DNA of 64,000 bases from Aquirhabdus parva (GCF_003351745.1 NZ_CP031222.1:1966207-2030206), one strand, 5' to 3'; positions 18,347 to 29,292 are shown, counted from the stretch's first letter. Translations and numbers: made by a program. Notes: a model not told the origin generated them from the letters alone.

Positions 18347-20776
18347 TTAAAATACCCGACCAATAGCGAACTGAACCCGCTTGAGCTGATCGTTGGGCTT
18401 AGAATCGATTGGCTGTGCATAGCTCAACGCAATTGGACCAATCATCGTAATCCAGGTGAACCCAAAACCTGCGCTATAGCGGAAATTATTGGCACTGAAT
18501 TTGTAGCTGGTTGTCCCCGTATCTGCAACGCCAGTGGTGTCAAACACCTGCCCGCCTTCAACAAATAAAACCGGACGGATCTGGCTTGCCCAATCACCCG
18601 CATAAGGGATTGGCAGAATCAACTCAAGCCCCCCTGTAATCAAGCCGTTACCACCCACGGATTCTGGATCTGGATCGGGACAAGTCGTTCCAGCGCCTTT
18701 ACAATAGCCAATACCTGGACTTAAAGGTCCCAGCGTATAGTCGCGGTATCCGCGAACTGAGCCATAACCACCTGCATAAAAGTTCTTCCAGAATGGCAAG
18801 TCATGACCATAACCAAGTTTGGTATAGGCTCGAATTAGGAACTTATCCAAAAAATGGGTCGGTAATGGAAAGAATGCCTGTCCAGTGTAAGTGATCCGCT
18901 GATACTGCACATCACTACCCGGGAGTGTGGTATCTAACGAGATTTGATGTGACATACCCCGTGTCGCAAGGACTGGGCGATTCAAAGTGTTGTATGCCCA
19001 AGATAAATTCAGGTTATAGGTCAAGAAATCTTTATCATAAAGAGGATTGGCATCATCACCCGACTTATTCACAGCACCATGTGACAATAAGTAATTTTGC
19101 GCAACTTGCGATACAAAAGATGATGTTTTAATCGTTGTATTATCAACGTTTAAAGTAGCACTGACACTTTTGTTCTCATCGACTGGATAGCCAAATGTCA
19201 TCGATGCACCGAGTGCATCAGAATAATAACGCTGCACATTATAAGTGCTGTCGAGTTTGGTATTTCTCATATAGAAATTGAAACCACGACTAACGCCATC
19301 GACCGTATAGTAAGGATCGAGAACATTAATGTTATAATTTTCAAGTGTTTCGGAACGAGAAACGTCTAAACCAACCTGTGTACCGGTACCAAAGAAGTTG
19401 GTTTGATTCAAGCCAAACTGGAACGTAACACCACCGTATTGTGAATAACCGACGGAGATACTACTGGTTCCTGAAGGCTGTTCTTCTACCGTAACATTGA
19501 CATCGACTTGGTCATTGCTATTTGCAACGCGAGGGGTATCAATCGTGACCGTTTTAAAATAACCGGTGCGCTCTAAACGTACTTTTGATAGATCAATCTT
19601 CTCGTTGGACGCCAGAGAGCCTTCGAGCTGACGCATTTCACGGCGTAAGACTTCATCGGCGGTCTTATCATTCCCTTTGAAGTTAATCCGGCGGATATAG
19701 ACCTGCTTGCCCGGATTAATGGCGTAATTCATTGTGACTGTTTTAGTCGGTTCATCAATCTCAGGAATCGGATTGATTTCTGCAAAATAATAACCGCTAT
19801 TACCAAATTTCTTACTGAGGAGCTGCGTCGTTGCGGTCACTTCAGCCTGTGAGTATGTCGTTCCCGGTTTATAAATAACCAGTTGTTTCAGATCTTCATT
19901 CTTATACAGCGGATCACCAACAAACTTACTCTCGCCAAATTTGTATTGGGCGCCTTCATTCACGCTGACTTCGATAAAGATATTCTTCTTATCTTCACTA
20001 AGATTCAGCTGTGCACTATTGAGGGCGTAATGAATATAGCCTTTGTTTAAATATAATGATCTTAAGCTTTCTAAACTGGCGGTCATTTTCTCACGTGCAT
20101 AGCGATCATCACGCGTTACGATAGAAGACCAATTACTGGATTTAACCTGAAATGCTTTTTTAATTTCATCATCAGAGAAAACCGTGTTACCCAATACACG
20201 AATATTGACGACTTTAGCCGCATTTCCCTCGTAGATTTTAAATGCTAAATCCACCCGATTATTAGGCTTAGGGACCGTCTCAATTTTAACTTCGGCATCA
20301 TAGCGGCCTTGTTGGGCATATTGCTGCTCAAGTTCATTTTTAACCACTTGTAAAGACGAACGTTTCAGCACTTCGCCTTCGCTAATACCACCACCTTTGA
20401 GACCTTTGGTGAGAGAATCGGTTGGGATCAGTTTATTGCCCGTAATCGTCATCGTAGCAATCACCGGACGCTCAACGACTTTGAACAATAAAACATCTTG
20501 GTCGCGACTCGCCTGTACATCATCAAAATTACCACTGGCATAAAGCGCACGAATCGCCTCAGCCAATTTTTGTTCAGTAATCGTATCACCGCTCGCGATC
20601 GGCAATAGTGAAGATACACTCGCAGGTGATAAGCGAACTAACCCCTCTATACGAATATCTCGCGCGACAAAACCACTCGCGACGGACGATGTAGCAGCGA
20701 AAACGCTGGAAGTCGTCGCAGTCACCGCCATGCTGGTGACTATTGCTAGGGGCAGTAGTGCTAAAGGATGCTTCAT
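18347..20776 (-). CDS. bamA: Outer membrane protein assembly factor BamA
   Basis: This protein of about 809 residues inserts beta-barrel proteins into the outer membrane. After a signal peptide (MKHPLALLPL onward, ending near SVFA), five POTRA domains fill about residues 35-425, beginning FVARDIRIEGLVRLS. A 16-strand barrel follows and ends with a C-terminal Phe (FAIGRVF). The conserved loop-6 motif appears as SVRGYRDYTLGP, with VRGY where E. coli has VRGF. ATG at 20776 is preferred over a GTG five codons earlier. It lies between rseP and skp, the classical order. Confidence 0.96.
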   Translation of the reverse strand: MKHPLALLPLAIVTSMAVTATTSSVFAATSSVASGFVARDIRIEGLVRLSPASVSSLLPIASGDTITEQKLAEAIRALYASGNFDDVQASRDQDVLLFKVVERPVIATMTITGNKLIPTDSLTKGLKGGGISEGEVLKRSSLQVVKNELEQQYAQQGRYDAEVKIETVPKPNNRVDLAFKIYEGNAAKVVNIRVLGNTVFSDDEIKKAFQVKSSNWSSIVTRDDRYAREKMTASLESLRSLYLNKGYIHYALNSAQLNLSEDKKNIFIEVSVNEGAQYKFGESKFVGDPLYKNEDLKQLVIYKPGTTYSQAEVTATTQLLSKKFGNSGYYFAEINPIPEIDEPTKTVTMNYAINPGKQVYIRRINFKGNDKTADEVLRREMRQLEGSLASNEKIDLSKVRLERTGYFKTVTIDTPRVANSNDQVDVNVTVEEQPSGTSSISVGYSQYGGVTFQFGLNQTNFFGTGTQVGLDVSRSETLENYNINVLDPYYTVDGVSRGFNFYMRNTKLDSTYNVQRYYSDALGASMTFGYPVDENKSVSATLNVDNTTIKTSSFVSQVAQNYLLSHGAVNKSGDDANPLYDKDFLTYNLNLSWAYNTLNRPVLATRGMSHQISLDTTLPGSDVQYQRITYTGQAFFPLPTHFLDKFLIRAYTKLGYGHDLPFWKNFYAGGYGSVRGYRDYTLGPLSPGIGYCKGAGTTCPDPDPESVGGNGLITGGLELILPIPYAGDWASQIRPVLFVEGGQVFDTTGVADTGTTSYKFSANNFRYSAGFGFTWITMIGPIALSYAQPIDSKPNDQLKRVQFAIGRVF

Positions 20777-20854
20777 GCCAACATTATCCACTTCAAACTA
20801 AAAATTTTAAGAAAACCTACCATCAATTGAATTAACGCTGTCTCAACTTTGACG

Positions 20855-22219
20855 TTAAAATAACCGTGTTAGATCATTAAATATTGCAACGATCATTAAC
20901 ATGCCAAGCATGGCAACACCCACTCGAAACCCCGCCTGTTGGATGCGTTCTGAAACAGGACGTCCAATCACAGCTTCAATAGCGTAATACACTAAATGCC
21001 CCCCATCAAGAATTGGAATGGGCATGAGATTCAGCACGCCTAAACTCACACTCATGATGGCCATAAAGCTAAAAAAAGCCTGCCAACCGATATCAGCCGT
21101 ATGACCCGCAACTTTAGCAATGGTAATCGGGCCTGAAATATTATTCAGGCCGATTAGTCCACTCAACATTTTGCCAAAAGAGCTGACAGTCAATGTGGAG
21201 AGATGCCATGTCTTTTGTAATGCAAGCGATAAGGCCGACAATGGATCATGCTGGACAATTTGCTTATATTCCGCAGGAATTTCGTAGCGTTCTGTTTGTT
21301 CTGTTTTGGGTTTTAAGCCTAACAACCCAATTTTTGTACCAAAATCATCTTTTTTTGCAGCAGGTGTGAGTATTAATGTCTGCTGTTTACCCTGCCGCTC
21401 AATGACCACGGACAATTTCTGATCTGCGCTCGCATGAATAATCCGGGTCAATGCAATCCAATCACTGATCGGCTTGCCATTCACACTGATAAAACGATCA
21501 CCAACCAACAATCCTTGCTTAGCACCCACTGCATCAGGCTGAATCTCACCGATGACCGCATCAATCTTAGGAGAATACGGATAAAAACCTAAGGTTGCCA
21601 GTGGGTCGGCCCCATTAGATCGCATAAAACTCTGTATAGGTAGCTGATGCGTCTCGACTAGACCTGAACGATTAGTCGTTACCGTAAGCTGACCCGTCTC
21701 ACCCATGCGATCGATTAAAGCGTAATTGAGCTTCTCTAAATCGGGTGTGGACTTTCCATCAATCGCCGTAACTAAGTCCCCAGATTGAAGTCCTGCAACG
21801 GCTGCAGGTGAATGCGGTTCAACTTGCCAGATTCGAGTATTCAGCTGCTCAGATTTGGGTAAAAATAATATCCAAAATAGCAGTACTGCAAATAAAAGGT
21901 TGATCAATGGACCCGCAGCAACAATCGCCATGCGTTTCCAAACGGATTGACGATTAAATGCAAAAGGGAGATCTGCTTCGGCGACTTCGCCTTCGCGCTC
22001 GTCAGCCATACGTACGTAGCCACCGAGAGGAATAGCAGCGAACTGATATTGAACACCATCTTTACCACGCCATTTAAATAGCGCAGGTCCAAATCCAATC
22101 GAAAAAGTCAGAACTTTTACGCCACAACGTCTTGCAACCCAAAAATGACCAAACTCATGGATTGCCACCAGTGGACCCAAAAGAAGTAGTGCTGCAAAGA
22201 TGATCTGGATAAAACTCAT
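20855..22219 (-). CDS. rseP: Site-2 zinc metalloprotease RseP
   Basis: This 454-residue intramembrane protease has the zinc motif HEFGH at residues 21-25 in the first membrane helix. Two PDZ domains (about 115-195 and 205-290) follow, and the second active-site motif NLMPIPILDGGH has its zinc-binding Asp near 405. RseP releases sigma-E by cutting anti-sigma factor within the membrane and clears signal-peptide remnants. It lies between dxr and bamA, as in most gammaproteobacteria. Confidence 0.96.
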   Translation of the reverse strand: MSFIQIIFAALLLLGPLVAIHEFGHFWVARRCGVKVLTFSIGFGPALFKWRGKDGVQYQFAAIPLGGYVRMADEREGEVAEADLPFAFNRQSVWKRMAIVAAGPLINLLFAVLLFWILFLPKSEQLNTRIWQVEPHSPAAVAGLQSGDLVTAIDGKSTPDLEKLNYALIDRMGETGQLTVTTNRSGLVETHQLPIQSFMRSNGADPLATLGFYPYSPKIDAVIGEIQPDAVGAKQGLLVGDRFISVNGKPISDWIALTRIIHASADQKLSVVIERQGKQQTLILTPAAKKDDFGTKIGLLGLKPKTEQTERYEIPAEYKQIVQHDPLSALSLALQKTWHLSTLTVSSFGKMLSGLIGLNNISGPITIAKVAGHTADIGWQAFFSFMAIMSVSLGVLNLMPIPILDGGHLVYYAIEAVIGRPVSERIQQAGFRVGVAMLGMLMIVAIFNDLTRLF

Positions 22220-22264
22220 GTATACCTATATTAAATGCTTTTGCAAACTAGATTAAAATTAATG

Positions 22265-23521
22265 CTATGCAACTTTTTCAGCTAAAATTGAGCGTGCTAT
22301 TTTTCGAGCAGCCTCATCATAATGTAGGATTGTGGCAAGGTCATGCGCTGCAATCATCGGTAATTGTGTAATAACTGCCTGAATTATGCGAGAAATGTCA
22401 GTAAATTTTATTTTATTGGCGAGAAAAGCAGCAACAGCAATTTCATTTGCCGCATTAAGTACAGCTGGTGTGGTGCCACCCGCCTCCATGGCTTCGCGTG
22501 CCAAACGTAAACACGGAAAACGCAGCTCATCTGGCTGTTCAAAATTCAAACTTGCATTCAAGAACAAATCCAGCGGCGCAACACCTGCATCAATTCGCTT
22601 TGGCCATGCTAATGCATGCGCAATCGGCGTACTCATATCAGGATTACCCATTTGTGCAAGTGTAGAACCATCTACATATTGCACCATTGAATGAATAATA
22701 CTTTGCGGGTGTATCACTACCGTGACACGCTCAGGCGGTAAATCAAATAAATGACAGGCTTCAATAAGCTCCAGCCCCTTATTCATCAACGTCGCAGAAT
22801 CAACTGTAATCTTCGCTCCCATCACCCAATTGGGATGTTTGGAAGCCTGTTCAGGCGTCACAAGCTCCAGTTGCTCAAGACTAAACTTACGAAATGGCCC
22901 ACCTGAAGCCGTCAGTAATATCTGAGAAACGCCAGCACGTGAGGCATTGTAATGCAAGCTTTCTGAGCTTTGGAAATATTCTGCAGGTAGGCACTGAAAA
23001 ATGGCATTATGTTCAGAATCGACGGGTAAAAGCGTTGCCCCCGACTGGCGAACACAGTCCATAAAAAGACTACCAGCCATCACCAAAGCTTCTTTATTCG
23101 CCAGTAATACACGCTTCCCAGCTTTAACCGCCGCAAGCGTTGGAGCGAGACCTGCAGCTCCTACAATGGCAGCCATCACAATATCGACTTCAGGATGTGC
23201 GGCTATCTGCTCAAGACCTTCTTCACCTTCCAGAACTTTAGGGACACGTGCATCAGGAAACTGATGCTTTAAATTCTGGCTGAACTGTTCAGCCATGGCG
23301 ACAGGAACACAAACATATTGCGGCTCATACACGGCACACAATTGGATCAACTTATCCAACCGCGCATGACCACTTAACGCAAACACCTCATAGCTTTCTA
23401 AATGTTTATTGAGCACTTTGAATGTACTATCACCAATCGAACCCGTTGCGCCCAAAACGCAAATGCGTTGACGCGCTTTCTCATGATGTTGATGATGTGA
23501 TGAGCTGTTTGCCGTTAGCAT
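22265..23521 (-). CDS. dxr: 1-deoxy-D-xylulose-5-phosphate reductoisomerase Dxr
   Basis: This 418-residue enzyme commits carbon to isoprenoids through the MEP pathway. The NADPH-binding [10 protein letters not shown] lies near residue 25. Metal and substrate residues are in [13 protein letters not shown], and the flexible loop [15 protein letters not shown] is present. ATG at 23521 lies one base after the cdsA stop (TAATATG), so the genes are coupled; a longer reading frame upstream lies inside cdsA and is rejected. A His-rich segment ([12 protein letters not shown]) precedes the fold. Confidence 0.95.
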   Translation of the reverse strand: MLTANSSSHHQHHEKARQRICVLGATGSIGDSTFKVLNKHLESYEVFALSGHARLDKLIQLCAVYEPQYVCVPVAMAEQFSQNLKHQFPDARVPKVLEGEEGLEQIAAHPEVDIVMAAIVGAAGLAPTLAAVKAGKRVLLANKEALVMAGSLFMDCVRQSGATLLPVDSEHNAIFQCLPAEYFQSSESLHYNASRAGVSQILLTASGGPFRKFSLEQLELVTPEQASKHPNWVMGAKITVDSATLMNKGLELIEACHLFDLPPERVTVVIHPQSIIHSMVQYVDGSTLAQMGNPDMSTPIAHALAWPKRIDAGVAPLDLFLNASLNFEQPDELRFPCLRLAREAMEAGGTTPAVLNAANEIAVAAFLANKIKFTDISRIIQAVITQLPMIAAHDLATILHYDEAARKIARSILAEKVA

Positions 23522-23522
23522 A

Positions 23523-24338
23523 TTAGAATCCGCCAGCCAACCAAAAACCAAATGCAAAAATCGGTGCTGCAGCAAGCAAGGAGTCAATACGATCCAATAC
23601 TCCGCCATGACCAGGCAAAAGTGTCCCTGAGTCTTTAATATTGGCCTTACGTTTTAATAACGACTCAAATAAATCGCCCAGTACTGATGCAAGCATGGTA
23701 ATCACAGATAAAACCACAAAACCCACTAAGTGCAATCCAGCAAGTTGCCGATCATAAGCAACTGCGAAAACAACCACACAGGCAAGTGCTAGCCCACCAA
23801 TCAACCCCTCAACGGTTTTATTCGGGCTGACATCTGGAATTAATTTATGCTTGCCAAAAAATTTACCTGTAAAATAAGCACCGCTATCGGCAACCCATAC
23901 CAATGCAAATAAATACATGAGCCACCACGGTGAATCAGACCAAAGACTGTAGATCGCTAAGGTTGTCGCAATCAATAATAAAATACCAATCTGTGGTAAC
24001 CAGCGTTCAGAGGTAATCCCTTCAAGTGGATATCGACGAACGGTTACGAGTGCCGAGAGCCAAAACAACGAAGCAACGCCCCAGATAATTGGCCAAAGAT
24101 TGGCATAATAAGGTTGGATGTTATAGGCAACGACAGCAAGCCCAAAAGTGATCAGGACAAACTGAAACGGATGGGTATAAGCCTTGCCCTCACCCTTACC
24201 AAACTTAGTCCATTCATTGGCTCCTACAGCCAATGTGACGATCATGAGGATCACTATCGGGATCGGGCTTTTCGTCGCAAAAAGGCATAAGAGCACAATA
24301 GCGATAAGAATCAGTCCTGTCCGAATCCGTTCAAACAT
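23523..24338 (-). CDS. cdsA: Phosphatidate cytidylyltransferase CdsA
   Basis: This 271-residue inner-membrane enzyme makes CDP-diacylglycerol, the precursor of all phospholipids. It has about eight membrane helices. The family signature is intact near the C-terminus: [20 protein letters not shown] followed by GVLDR. ATG at 24338 was chosen over a GTG three codons upstream because AAAGGTG lies six bases before it. It overlaps the end of uppS by eight bases, consistent with one transcript. Confidence 0.95.
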   Translation of the reverse strand: MFERIRTGLILIAIVLLCLFATKSPIPIVILMIVTLAVGANEWTKFGKGEGKAYTHPFQFVLITFGLAVVAYNIQPYYANLWPIIWGVASLFWLSALVTVRRYPLEGITSERWLPQIGILLLIATTLAIYSLWSDSPWWLMYLFALVWVADSGAYFTGKFFGKHKLIPDVSPNKTVEGLIGGLALACVVVFAVAYDRQLAGLHLVGFVVLSVITMLASVLGDLFESLLKRKANIKDSGTLLPGHGGVLDRIDSLLAAAPIFAFGFWLAGGF

Positions 24339-25137
24339 GACGATCACCTTTATTTTTATTTTCTATATTTGATGTTTCGGACTGGTATGCCAAAGCCTGT
24401 TCGCTCGTACGTCCAAATCGACGTTCGCGGAAAGAAAACTGCCCAAGCGCACGATCAAACTCAGCTTCATTGAATGCAGGCCATAACGTATCGGTGAAGT
24501 ACAACTCGGCATAGGCTGCTTGCCAAAGCACAAAGTTGGATAAACGATATTCACCGCCTGTACGAATCAATAAATCTACGGGGGGTAAATCCCCCATTTG
24601 AATCTCTTGTTGCATGCGCACTTCATCAATCTGATCGACTTGAAGCTGACCCGCTTGTACTGCCGCGGCTAAACGCTGAGCGGCTTGCGCCATATCCCAT
24701 AGCCCACCATAACTAATGGCAATGACCATGGTCATTTTTGCATCTTGAGCCGTCTGCCTTTCAGCATCGTCCATCAACTGTTGTAAACGTTCAGACATCT
24801 TTGAACGATCACCAATAAAACGCATTGCAATATTTTGACCCAGCATTCGAGGAACTTGCTCTAGCAAAGCCTGCTCAAACAACTTCATCAACAGCGCCAC
24901 TTCATCTGGAGGCCTACGCCAGTTTTCGCTCGAAAACGCAAAAACCGTTAAGACCTCTAGTCCAAGTCGTCTTGCATGTTGAGCAATGACATCCAGTTGA
25001 TCTTTGCCCGCGCGATGACCACCGCCATCGTGCAAATGATGCTGCCGACCATAGCGATTATTACCATCCATAATAATCGCAACATGACGCGGCAGGCTCC
25101 CTGCAGCATCGTAATCCATCAAATCTGGCGCTGACAA
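24331..25137 (-). CDS. uppS: Undecaprenyl diphosphate synthase UppS
   Basis: This 268-residue cis-prenyltransferase makes the C55 lipid carrier for peptidoglycan. The catalytic motif HVAIIMDGNNRYG holds Asp24, and the SFSSENW-type motif appears as FAFSSENWRRP; the C-terminal LIRTGGEYRLSNF is typical. The first available start is TTG at 25137, four bases after the frr stop; an ATG at 25119 would remove six residues. Neither has a strong ribosome-binding site, so coupling to frr is likely. Confidence 0.95.
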   Translation of the reverse strand: MSAPDLMDYDAAGSLPRHVAIIMDGNNRYGRQHHLHDGGGHRAGKDQLDVIAQHARRLGLEVLTVFAFSSENWRRPPDEVALLMKLFEQALLEQVPRMLGQNIAMRFIGDRSKMSERLQQLMDDAERQTAQDAKMTMVIAISYGGLWDMAQAAQRLAAAVQAGQLQVDQIDEVRMQQEIQMGDLPPVDLLIRTGGEYRLSNFVLWQAAYAELYFTDTLWPAFNEAEFDRALGQFSFRERRFGRTSEQALAYQSETSNIENKNKGDRHV

Positions 25138-25141
25138 AATA

Positions 25142-25696
25142 TTAAACCTGCAATAATTCGGCTTCTTTTGCCGCTAATTGTTTTTCAACTTCCGCAATAT
25201 ATTTATCTGTGAGCTTCTGAACGTCATCCGTAGCCTTACGTTCATCATCTTCAGTAATTTCTTTTTCTTTCAAAAGGTCTTTAACATCGCCTAAAACATC
25301 ACGACGAATATTGCGTATCGCTACACGCGCATTCTCTGCCTCACCACGTGCCAGCTTCTGCATATTTTTACGGGTTTCTTCAGTCAAGGCTGGAAGAGGA
25401 ACTCGAATAACATCACCAGAAATTGGATTTAAGCCCAAGTCGCTTTCACGAATCGCTTTATCGATGGTGCTGATCATTGAGCGCTCAAAAGGCTGCACAA
25501 CCAAAGTACGCGCATCATCCACCCCTACGCTTGCGACTTGATTTAACGGCACGTCTGATCCGTAATAAGGCACCATCACGTCTTTCAACATGGCAGGATG
25601 AGCACGACCAGTGCGCACGCGAGAAAAACCAGACTCCAAAGACTCTAGGCTCTTACGCATCCGAATTTCGCCATCTTTTTTAAGATCATTTAACAT
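25142..25696 (-). CDS. frr: Ribosome recycling factor
   Basis: This 184-residue, two-domain protein splits post-termination ribosomes with EF-G. It is close to E. coli length (185). Family motifs include [31 protein letters not shown] and the hinge-flanking [24 protein letters not shown] lies eight bases before the ATG. A 165-base gap separates it from pyrH, and uppS follows after four bases. Confidence 0.97.
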   Translation of the reverse strand: MLNDLKKDGEIRMRKSLESLESGFSRVRTGRAHPAMLKDVMVPYYGSDVPLNQVASVGVDDARTLVVQPFERSMISTIDKAIRESDLGLNPISGDVIRVPLPALTEETRKNMQKLARGEAENARVAIRNIRRDVLGDVKDLLKEKEITEDDERKATDDVQKLTDKYIAEVEKQLAAKEAELLQV

Positions 25697-25861
25697 ATAT
25701 TTTTCCCTTCAATTCCAACATATTTGAACATGAATGTATCAGCAAAGTAATGCGTATTGCTCGTTGACTCTAAAATTCAAGCTTTAGTCATATGAGCCTT
25801 TTATCACCACCTTGCGTTACATGCAACTTTCAACTCGTTCTATAGAGAACGAAACTTAAAA

Positions 25862-26593
25862 TCAGAGCGACTTACTCACTCGTGTGCCTTCATTACCATC
25901 CATCACGACACTCAATAATGCACCCGCCTTATTCATATTAAAAACTTGCAAGGGCACATCATGATCGCGACACAGACAGATCGCAGTAAGATCCATCACT
26001 TCTAACTTTTCATCCAGCACTTGATCAAAGGTCAAATGCTCATAACGAATCGCATCATCATATTTATTTGGATCTTTATTATAGACCCCATCAACTTTCG
26101 TTGCTTTCAAAATCAGTTTAGCTTCAATTTCAATACCGCGTAAACAGGCTGCGGTATCCGTAGTGAAAAATGGATTACCCGTACCAGCAACAAACACACA
26201 AACGTCACCAGATTTCAAAAAACGAATCGCATTACGACTTGAATATTGCTCAACTACACCATTAATTGCGATTGCAGACATTAGACGCGTTTTGATATTA
26301 CGACGTTCGAGTGCATCTCGCATTGCAAGGCCGTTCATGACCGTCGCGAGCATGCCCATTTGATCACCTGTCACGCGTCCAACCAGACCATCTTTTTGCA
26401 ACTGGCTGCCACGATACAAATTACCACCACCGACCACGATACCAACCTGGACGCCTAAACCAACAAGATGGGCAATCGACAAACTCATTTGATCTAAAAT
26501 ATTGGCGTCGATTCCCATATCCTTGTTTCCTGCCAATGCCTCACCAGACAGTTTCAATAAAATCCGCGAAAAGCGTGGGCTTTTTTCTGTCAT
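25862..26593 (-). CDS. pyrH: Uridylate kinase PyrH
   Basis: This 243-residue amino-acid-kinase-fold enzyme phosphorylates UMP to UDP as a hexamer. Motifs are [11 protein letters not shown] near the N-terminus, [13 protein letters not shown] at about 56-70 and [17 protein letters not shown] near 130. ATG at 26593 was chosen over a GTG three codons upstream because GGAGTG lies seven bases before it. It opens the frr-uppS-cdsA run. rpsB-tsf, which often precede pyrH, are instead at 36-38 kb. Confidence 0.96.
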   Translation of the reverse strand: MTEKSPRFSRILLKLSGEALAGNKDMGIDANILDQMSLSIAHLVGLGVQVGIVVGGGNLYRGSQLQKDGLVGRVTGDQMGMLATVMNGLAMRDALERRNIKTRLMSAIAINGVVEQYSSRNAIRFLKSGDVCVFVAGTGNPFFTTDTAACLRGIEIEAKLILKATKVDGVYNKDPNKYDDAIRYEHLTFDQVLDEKLEVMDLTAICLCRDHDVPLQVFNMNKAGALLSVVMDGNEGTRVSKSL

Positions 26594-27034
26594 GAGAAAC
26601 ACTCCAAAACAAATGAGAAACGATAAAAAGAGAAGAGTAAATTTAAATGCAAACGTTGGGGTCGTTCAATTCATGAACAGGACATCGCAACACGTATTTA
26701 AAGCTTATATACCTTAGATACGACGAATACCACGCTGCATTCACTTTACGGTGAGGCATGGTAACAAAAGGGCGCGTTTAACGTAAGCAGCGCCGCGAGG
26801 GATTTTCTATGTATTTATGATGAATCTAAATAGCTCTTTTTTAATATGCTCCGCCAGAACACAAATTCAGAATTACAACCATATGATTAAGTTATATATT
26901 TACAAGATTGATGGTGCACAAAAACACCACACAACCCATTTTGTTTAATTTTCTAAAAAATAATCAATAAATCAAATTAGATACAGTAGAAAAGAGGGCA
27001 TCTTCCCTACGATCAATTACTAGACAATTCAAAA
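26594..27034. other. Non-coding gap between the GST gene and pyrH
   Basis: The 441 bases hold no supported gene; short open frames here have no ribosome-binding site. The part nearest pyrH must carry its promoter, but I could not single out convincing -35/-10 boxes. The part nearest the GST gene is very AT-rich and lacks a clear terminator hairpin. Confidence 0.5.
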
Positions 27035-27670
27035 CTAAACAACAGGGATCTGCATCCCGCGTTGCACCGCTGGGCGACTTCCAACAAGTGCAAGCCAACG
27101 ATACAGATCGACCTTTGTCGCTAGGCTTTCGGCGAGGACATCTTTTAGAAATGTTGTTGCCGCCAATGCCCAAGGATAAATCGCGATGTCAGCTATCGAA
27201 TAGCGATCCCCTGCGACATAAGTCGCTTCACTGAGACGCTTATCCAATACTGTTAATAGGCGATCTGATTCCTCGGTGAATCGTTGAATCGCCAATGGAG
27301 ATTTTTCTGTAGAGCGCACTCCGAAAAAACCAAGCTGGCCCAGCATAGGACCCAGCCCGCCCATTTGCCAATTCAGCCATTCAAGCGCCTTATAACGCCC
27401 ACTCCCAGACTGATCTAAAAATTGACCGTGTTTTTCAGCTAAGTAAGTCAGTATCGCCCCACTCTCAAAAATCGTTAATTCACCGCCAACGGCTTCATCA
27501 TCGACAATTGCTGGGATTTTATTATTCGGCGCGATTGCGAGGAAATCTGGTGAAAATTGTTCATTTTTCCCAATATTGATGGTCTTGACTTGGTATGGAA
27601 TACCAAGTTCCTCAAGCATTATTGAAATTTTCCGACCGTTGGGGGTTGTCCACGTATAAAGCGTAATCAT
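27035..27670 (-). CDS. Glutathione S-transferase, YfcG/Ure2-like
   Basis: This 211-residue protein has a thioredoxin-like N-domain (1-80, MITLYTWTTPNGRKISIMLEE) and an all-helical C-domain. The Thr/Asn-rich start TTPNGRK and the glutathione-contacting FESGAILTYLAEK are typical of the Nu/YfcG class, which acts as a disulfide-bond reductase rather than a classical conjugating enzyme. It is divergent from a TetR gene across 227 bases, so the regulator may control it. The start is ATG at 27670. Confidence 0.88.
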   Translation of the reverse strand: MITLYTWTTPNGRKISIMLEELGIPYQVKTINIGKNEQFSPDFLAIAPNNKIPAIVDDEAVGGELTIFESGAILTYLAEKHGQFLDQSGSGRYKALEWLNWQMGGLGPMLGQLGFFGVRSTEKSPLAIQRFTEESDRLLTVLDKRLSEATYVAGDRYSIADIAIYPWALAATTFLKDVLAESLATKVDLYRWLALVGSRPAVQRGMQIPVV

Positions 27671-27768
27671 TGCTGGTCCTTAATTCACAGAATCGATCAT
27701 ATAAATAACTTTTTTCATTTCTAAGATAAAGAACGAACACCGTTATTGATAGGCAGTCTATTACCCTT

Positions 27769-27791
27769 GTTGCAGATTTGCTATATGCAAC
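27769..27791. promoter_or_regulatory. Candidate operator between the GST and TetR genes
   Basis: An inverted repeat, GTTGCA (27769-27774) and TGCAAC (27786-27791), with an 11-base spacer lies in the shared upstream region. A TATAAT box for the TetR gene is at 27862-27867. The site is plausible but short, and autoregulation is inferred from layout alone. Confidence 0.3.
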
Positions 27792-27897
27792 CATCAAATT
27801 TCATATCAAACGATACAAATATACTATCAGAAAGGCCGCCACGTGTTAAACTCGCCTATGTTATAATCAGTCAACGATTTAAAACGAGGATATTGTC

Positions 27898-28599
27898 ATG
27901 GCGGAACGAGGACGCCCGCGTTGTTTTGAGCGCGAGGACGCGCTGCGCAAAGCAATGAATGTATTTTGGTGTAAAGGTTTTGAAGGCGCTTCACTGTCTG
28001 AGTTAACGACAGCGATGGGCATTAATTCGCCTAGCCTCTATGCCGCTTTTGGCAGTAAAGAAACGCTCTTTTTAGAAGCCGTAGAATTGTATCGCCAGAC
28101 TGATGGGGCCGCGACCAGACAAGCATTTGATGCAGGAACAACCGCAAAAGAAGCCATTGCGGCACTGCTTGAAACGAGTAGCAGTTGCATCACACACAAG
28201 AAACATAACGACTCATTGCAAAATCATGACGGTGAAGCAAAATCTGATTTAGGTCAACCTACAGGATGTATGGTCGTCTTGAGTGCCTTGCATTGCTCGA
28301 ATGAAAATCAAAAAGTTCAAGAACAACTCAGCAGTAAGCGGCGCGAAACCGAAGTGCTGATCCATGAGCGCCTTTTGCGCGGCGTACAAGACGGTGAGAT
28401 TTCAAGTGAAGCAAACATTGCGGATATCGCTCGGTTTTATGTGACTATTTTACATGGCATGTCGATACAAGCCCGTGATGGTGCTTGTCAGGACATCTTA
28501 CTTACTATCGCAAAGCAAGCGATGCTGGCTTGGGACTCATTGACGCTCGAAACTTCACGTGAAAAAAACAAAGCGGGTCAAGTCGCTGAATTAATATGA
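27898..28599 (+). CDS. TetR/AcrR family transcriptional regulator
   Basis: This 233-residue regulator has an N-terminal HTH at about residues 15-60 (ALRKAMNVFWCKGFEGASLSE, then LTTAMGINSPSLYAAFGSK). A helical ligand domain follows with the TGCMVVLSAL patch common in this subgroup. GAGGA lies seven bases before the ATG. Its stop overlaps the start of the DCC gene (ATGA at 28596-28599), so both are co-translated. It is divergent from the GST gene. The ligand is unknown. Confidence 0.9.
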   Translation: MAERGRPRCFEREDALRKAMNVFWCKGFEGASLSELTTAMGINSPSLYAAFGSKETLFLEAVELYRQTDGAATRQAFDAGTTAKEAIAALLETSSSCITHKKHNDSLQNHDGEAKSDLGQPTGCMVVLSALHCSNENQKVQEQLSSKRRETEVLIHERLLRGVQDGEISSEANIADIARFYVTILHGMSIQARDGACQDILLTIAKQAMLAWDSLTLETSREKNKAGQVAELI

Positions 28600-29030
28600 C
28601 TGATCACATCTCACAAACGCCGCCTCATATGAAAGCGAATGATAAAGTCATCCTCTATGACGGCGTTTGTAAGCTGTGTAACGCGTGGAGTATCTTCATC
28701 ATTAAATATGATCGGGCGCATGCCTTTAAACTTGCATCAGTTCAGTCTCCTGAAGGTCAGGCGCTTCTTAAATATTTCAACATGCCAACGACCCACTTCG
28801 ATACCATGCTCTACATCGAAAATAATACGGCATACAGCAAAAGTACCGCTTTTTTAAATATTGTGCGTCTACTTCCCACACCCTTTAACCTTCTTAAAGT
28901 TTTACGTTTTATACCCACACCCCTGCGTGATTGGTGTTATGACCGTGTTGCCCTCAATCGCTATCGTTTATTTGGAAAATACGATCAATGCGTAGCACCG
29001 AGTCCTGAACACCAACAACGATTTCTATAA
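28596..29030 (+). CDS. Thiol-disulfide oxidoreductase-like DCC family protein (DUF393)
   Basis: This 144-residue protein carries the DxxCxxC motif YDGVCKLC, with Cys25 and Cys28, that names the family. Conserved helices end RDWCYDRVALNRYRLFGK. It is predicted to have a thioredoxin-like fold and redox activity, but no reaction is established. It is translationally coupled to the TetR gene before it. The next 262 bases are empty. Confidence 0.87.
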   Translation: MTDHISQTPPHMKANDKVILYDGVCKLCNAWSIFIIKYDRAHAFKLASVQSPEGQALLKYFNMPTTHFDTMLYIENNTAYSKSTAFLNIVRLLPTPFNLLKVLRFIPTPLRDWCYDRVALNRYRLFGKYDQCVAPSPEHQQRFL

Positions 29031-29292
29031 AAGCCCTGTTTAAAATATCAAAGTCACTCGTCACCTCGACTGCATGCTTTTACCCTCCTCACAATCCATT
29101 ACATTTAAAAACCCCATTCAAGTCCCACAACAACATTACCAATTCACATTGACTTTTTTTTCTTAAAATTCTACTTTTGAAATAGAGGAGATTTTCCAGC
29201 TCCACCAAACAATTCATTTACCGTAAAACTGCATATGCAACAGTAATCACCCTGCTCATAAATTCTTTTCACGAAGTCGTCGGGATGATCGC

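Noticed and set aside
20784-20792. Isolated DnaA-box-like TTATCCACT before bamA
   Set aside because: It is a single site with one mismatch and no neighbours, as expected by chance.
23522-23608. 29-residue N-terminal extension of Dxr
   Set aside because: The extension lies inside cdsA in another frame; the ATG at 23521 follows the cdsA stop directly and fits family length.
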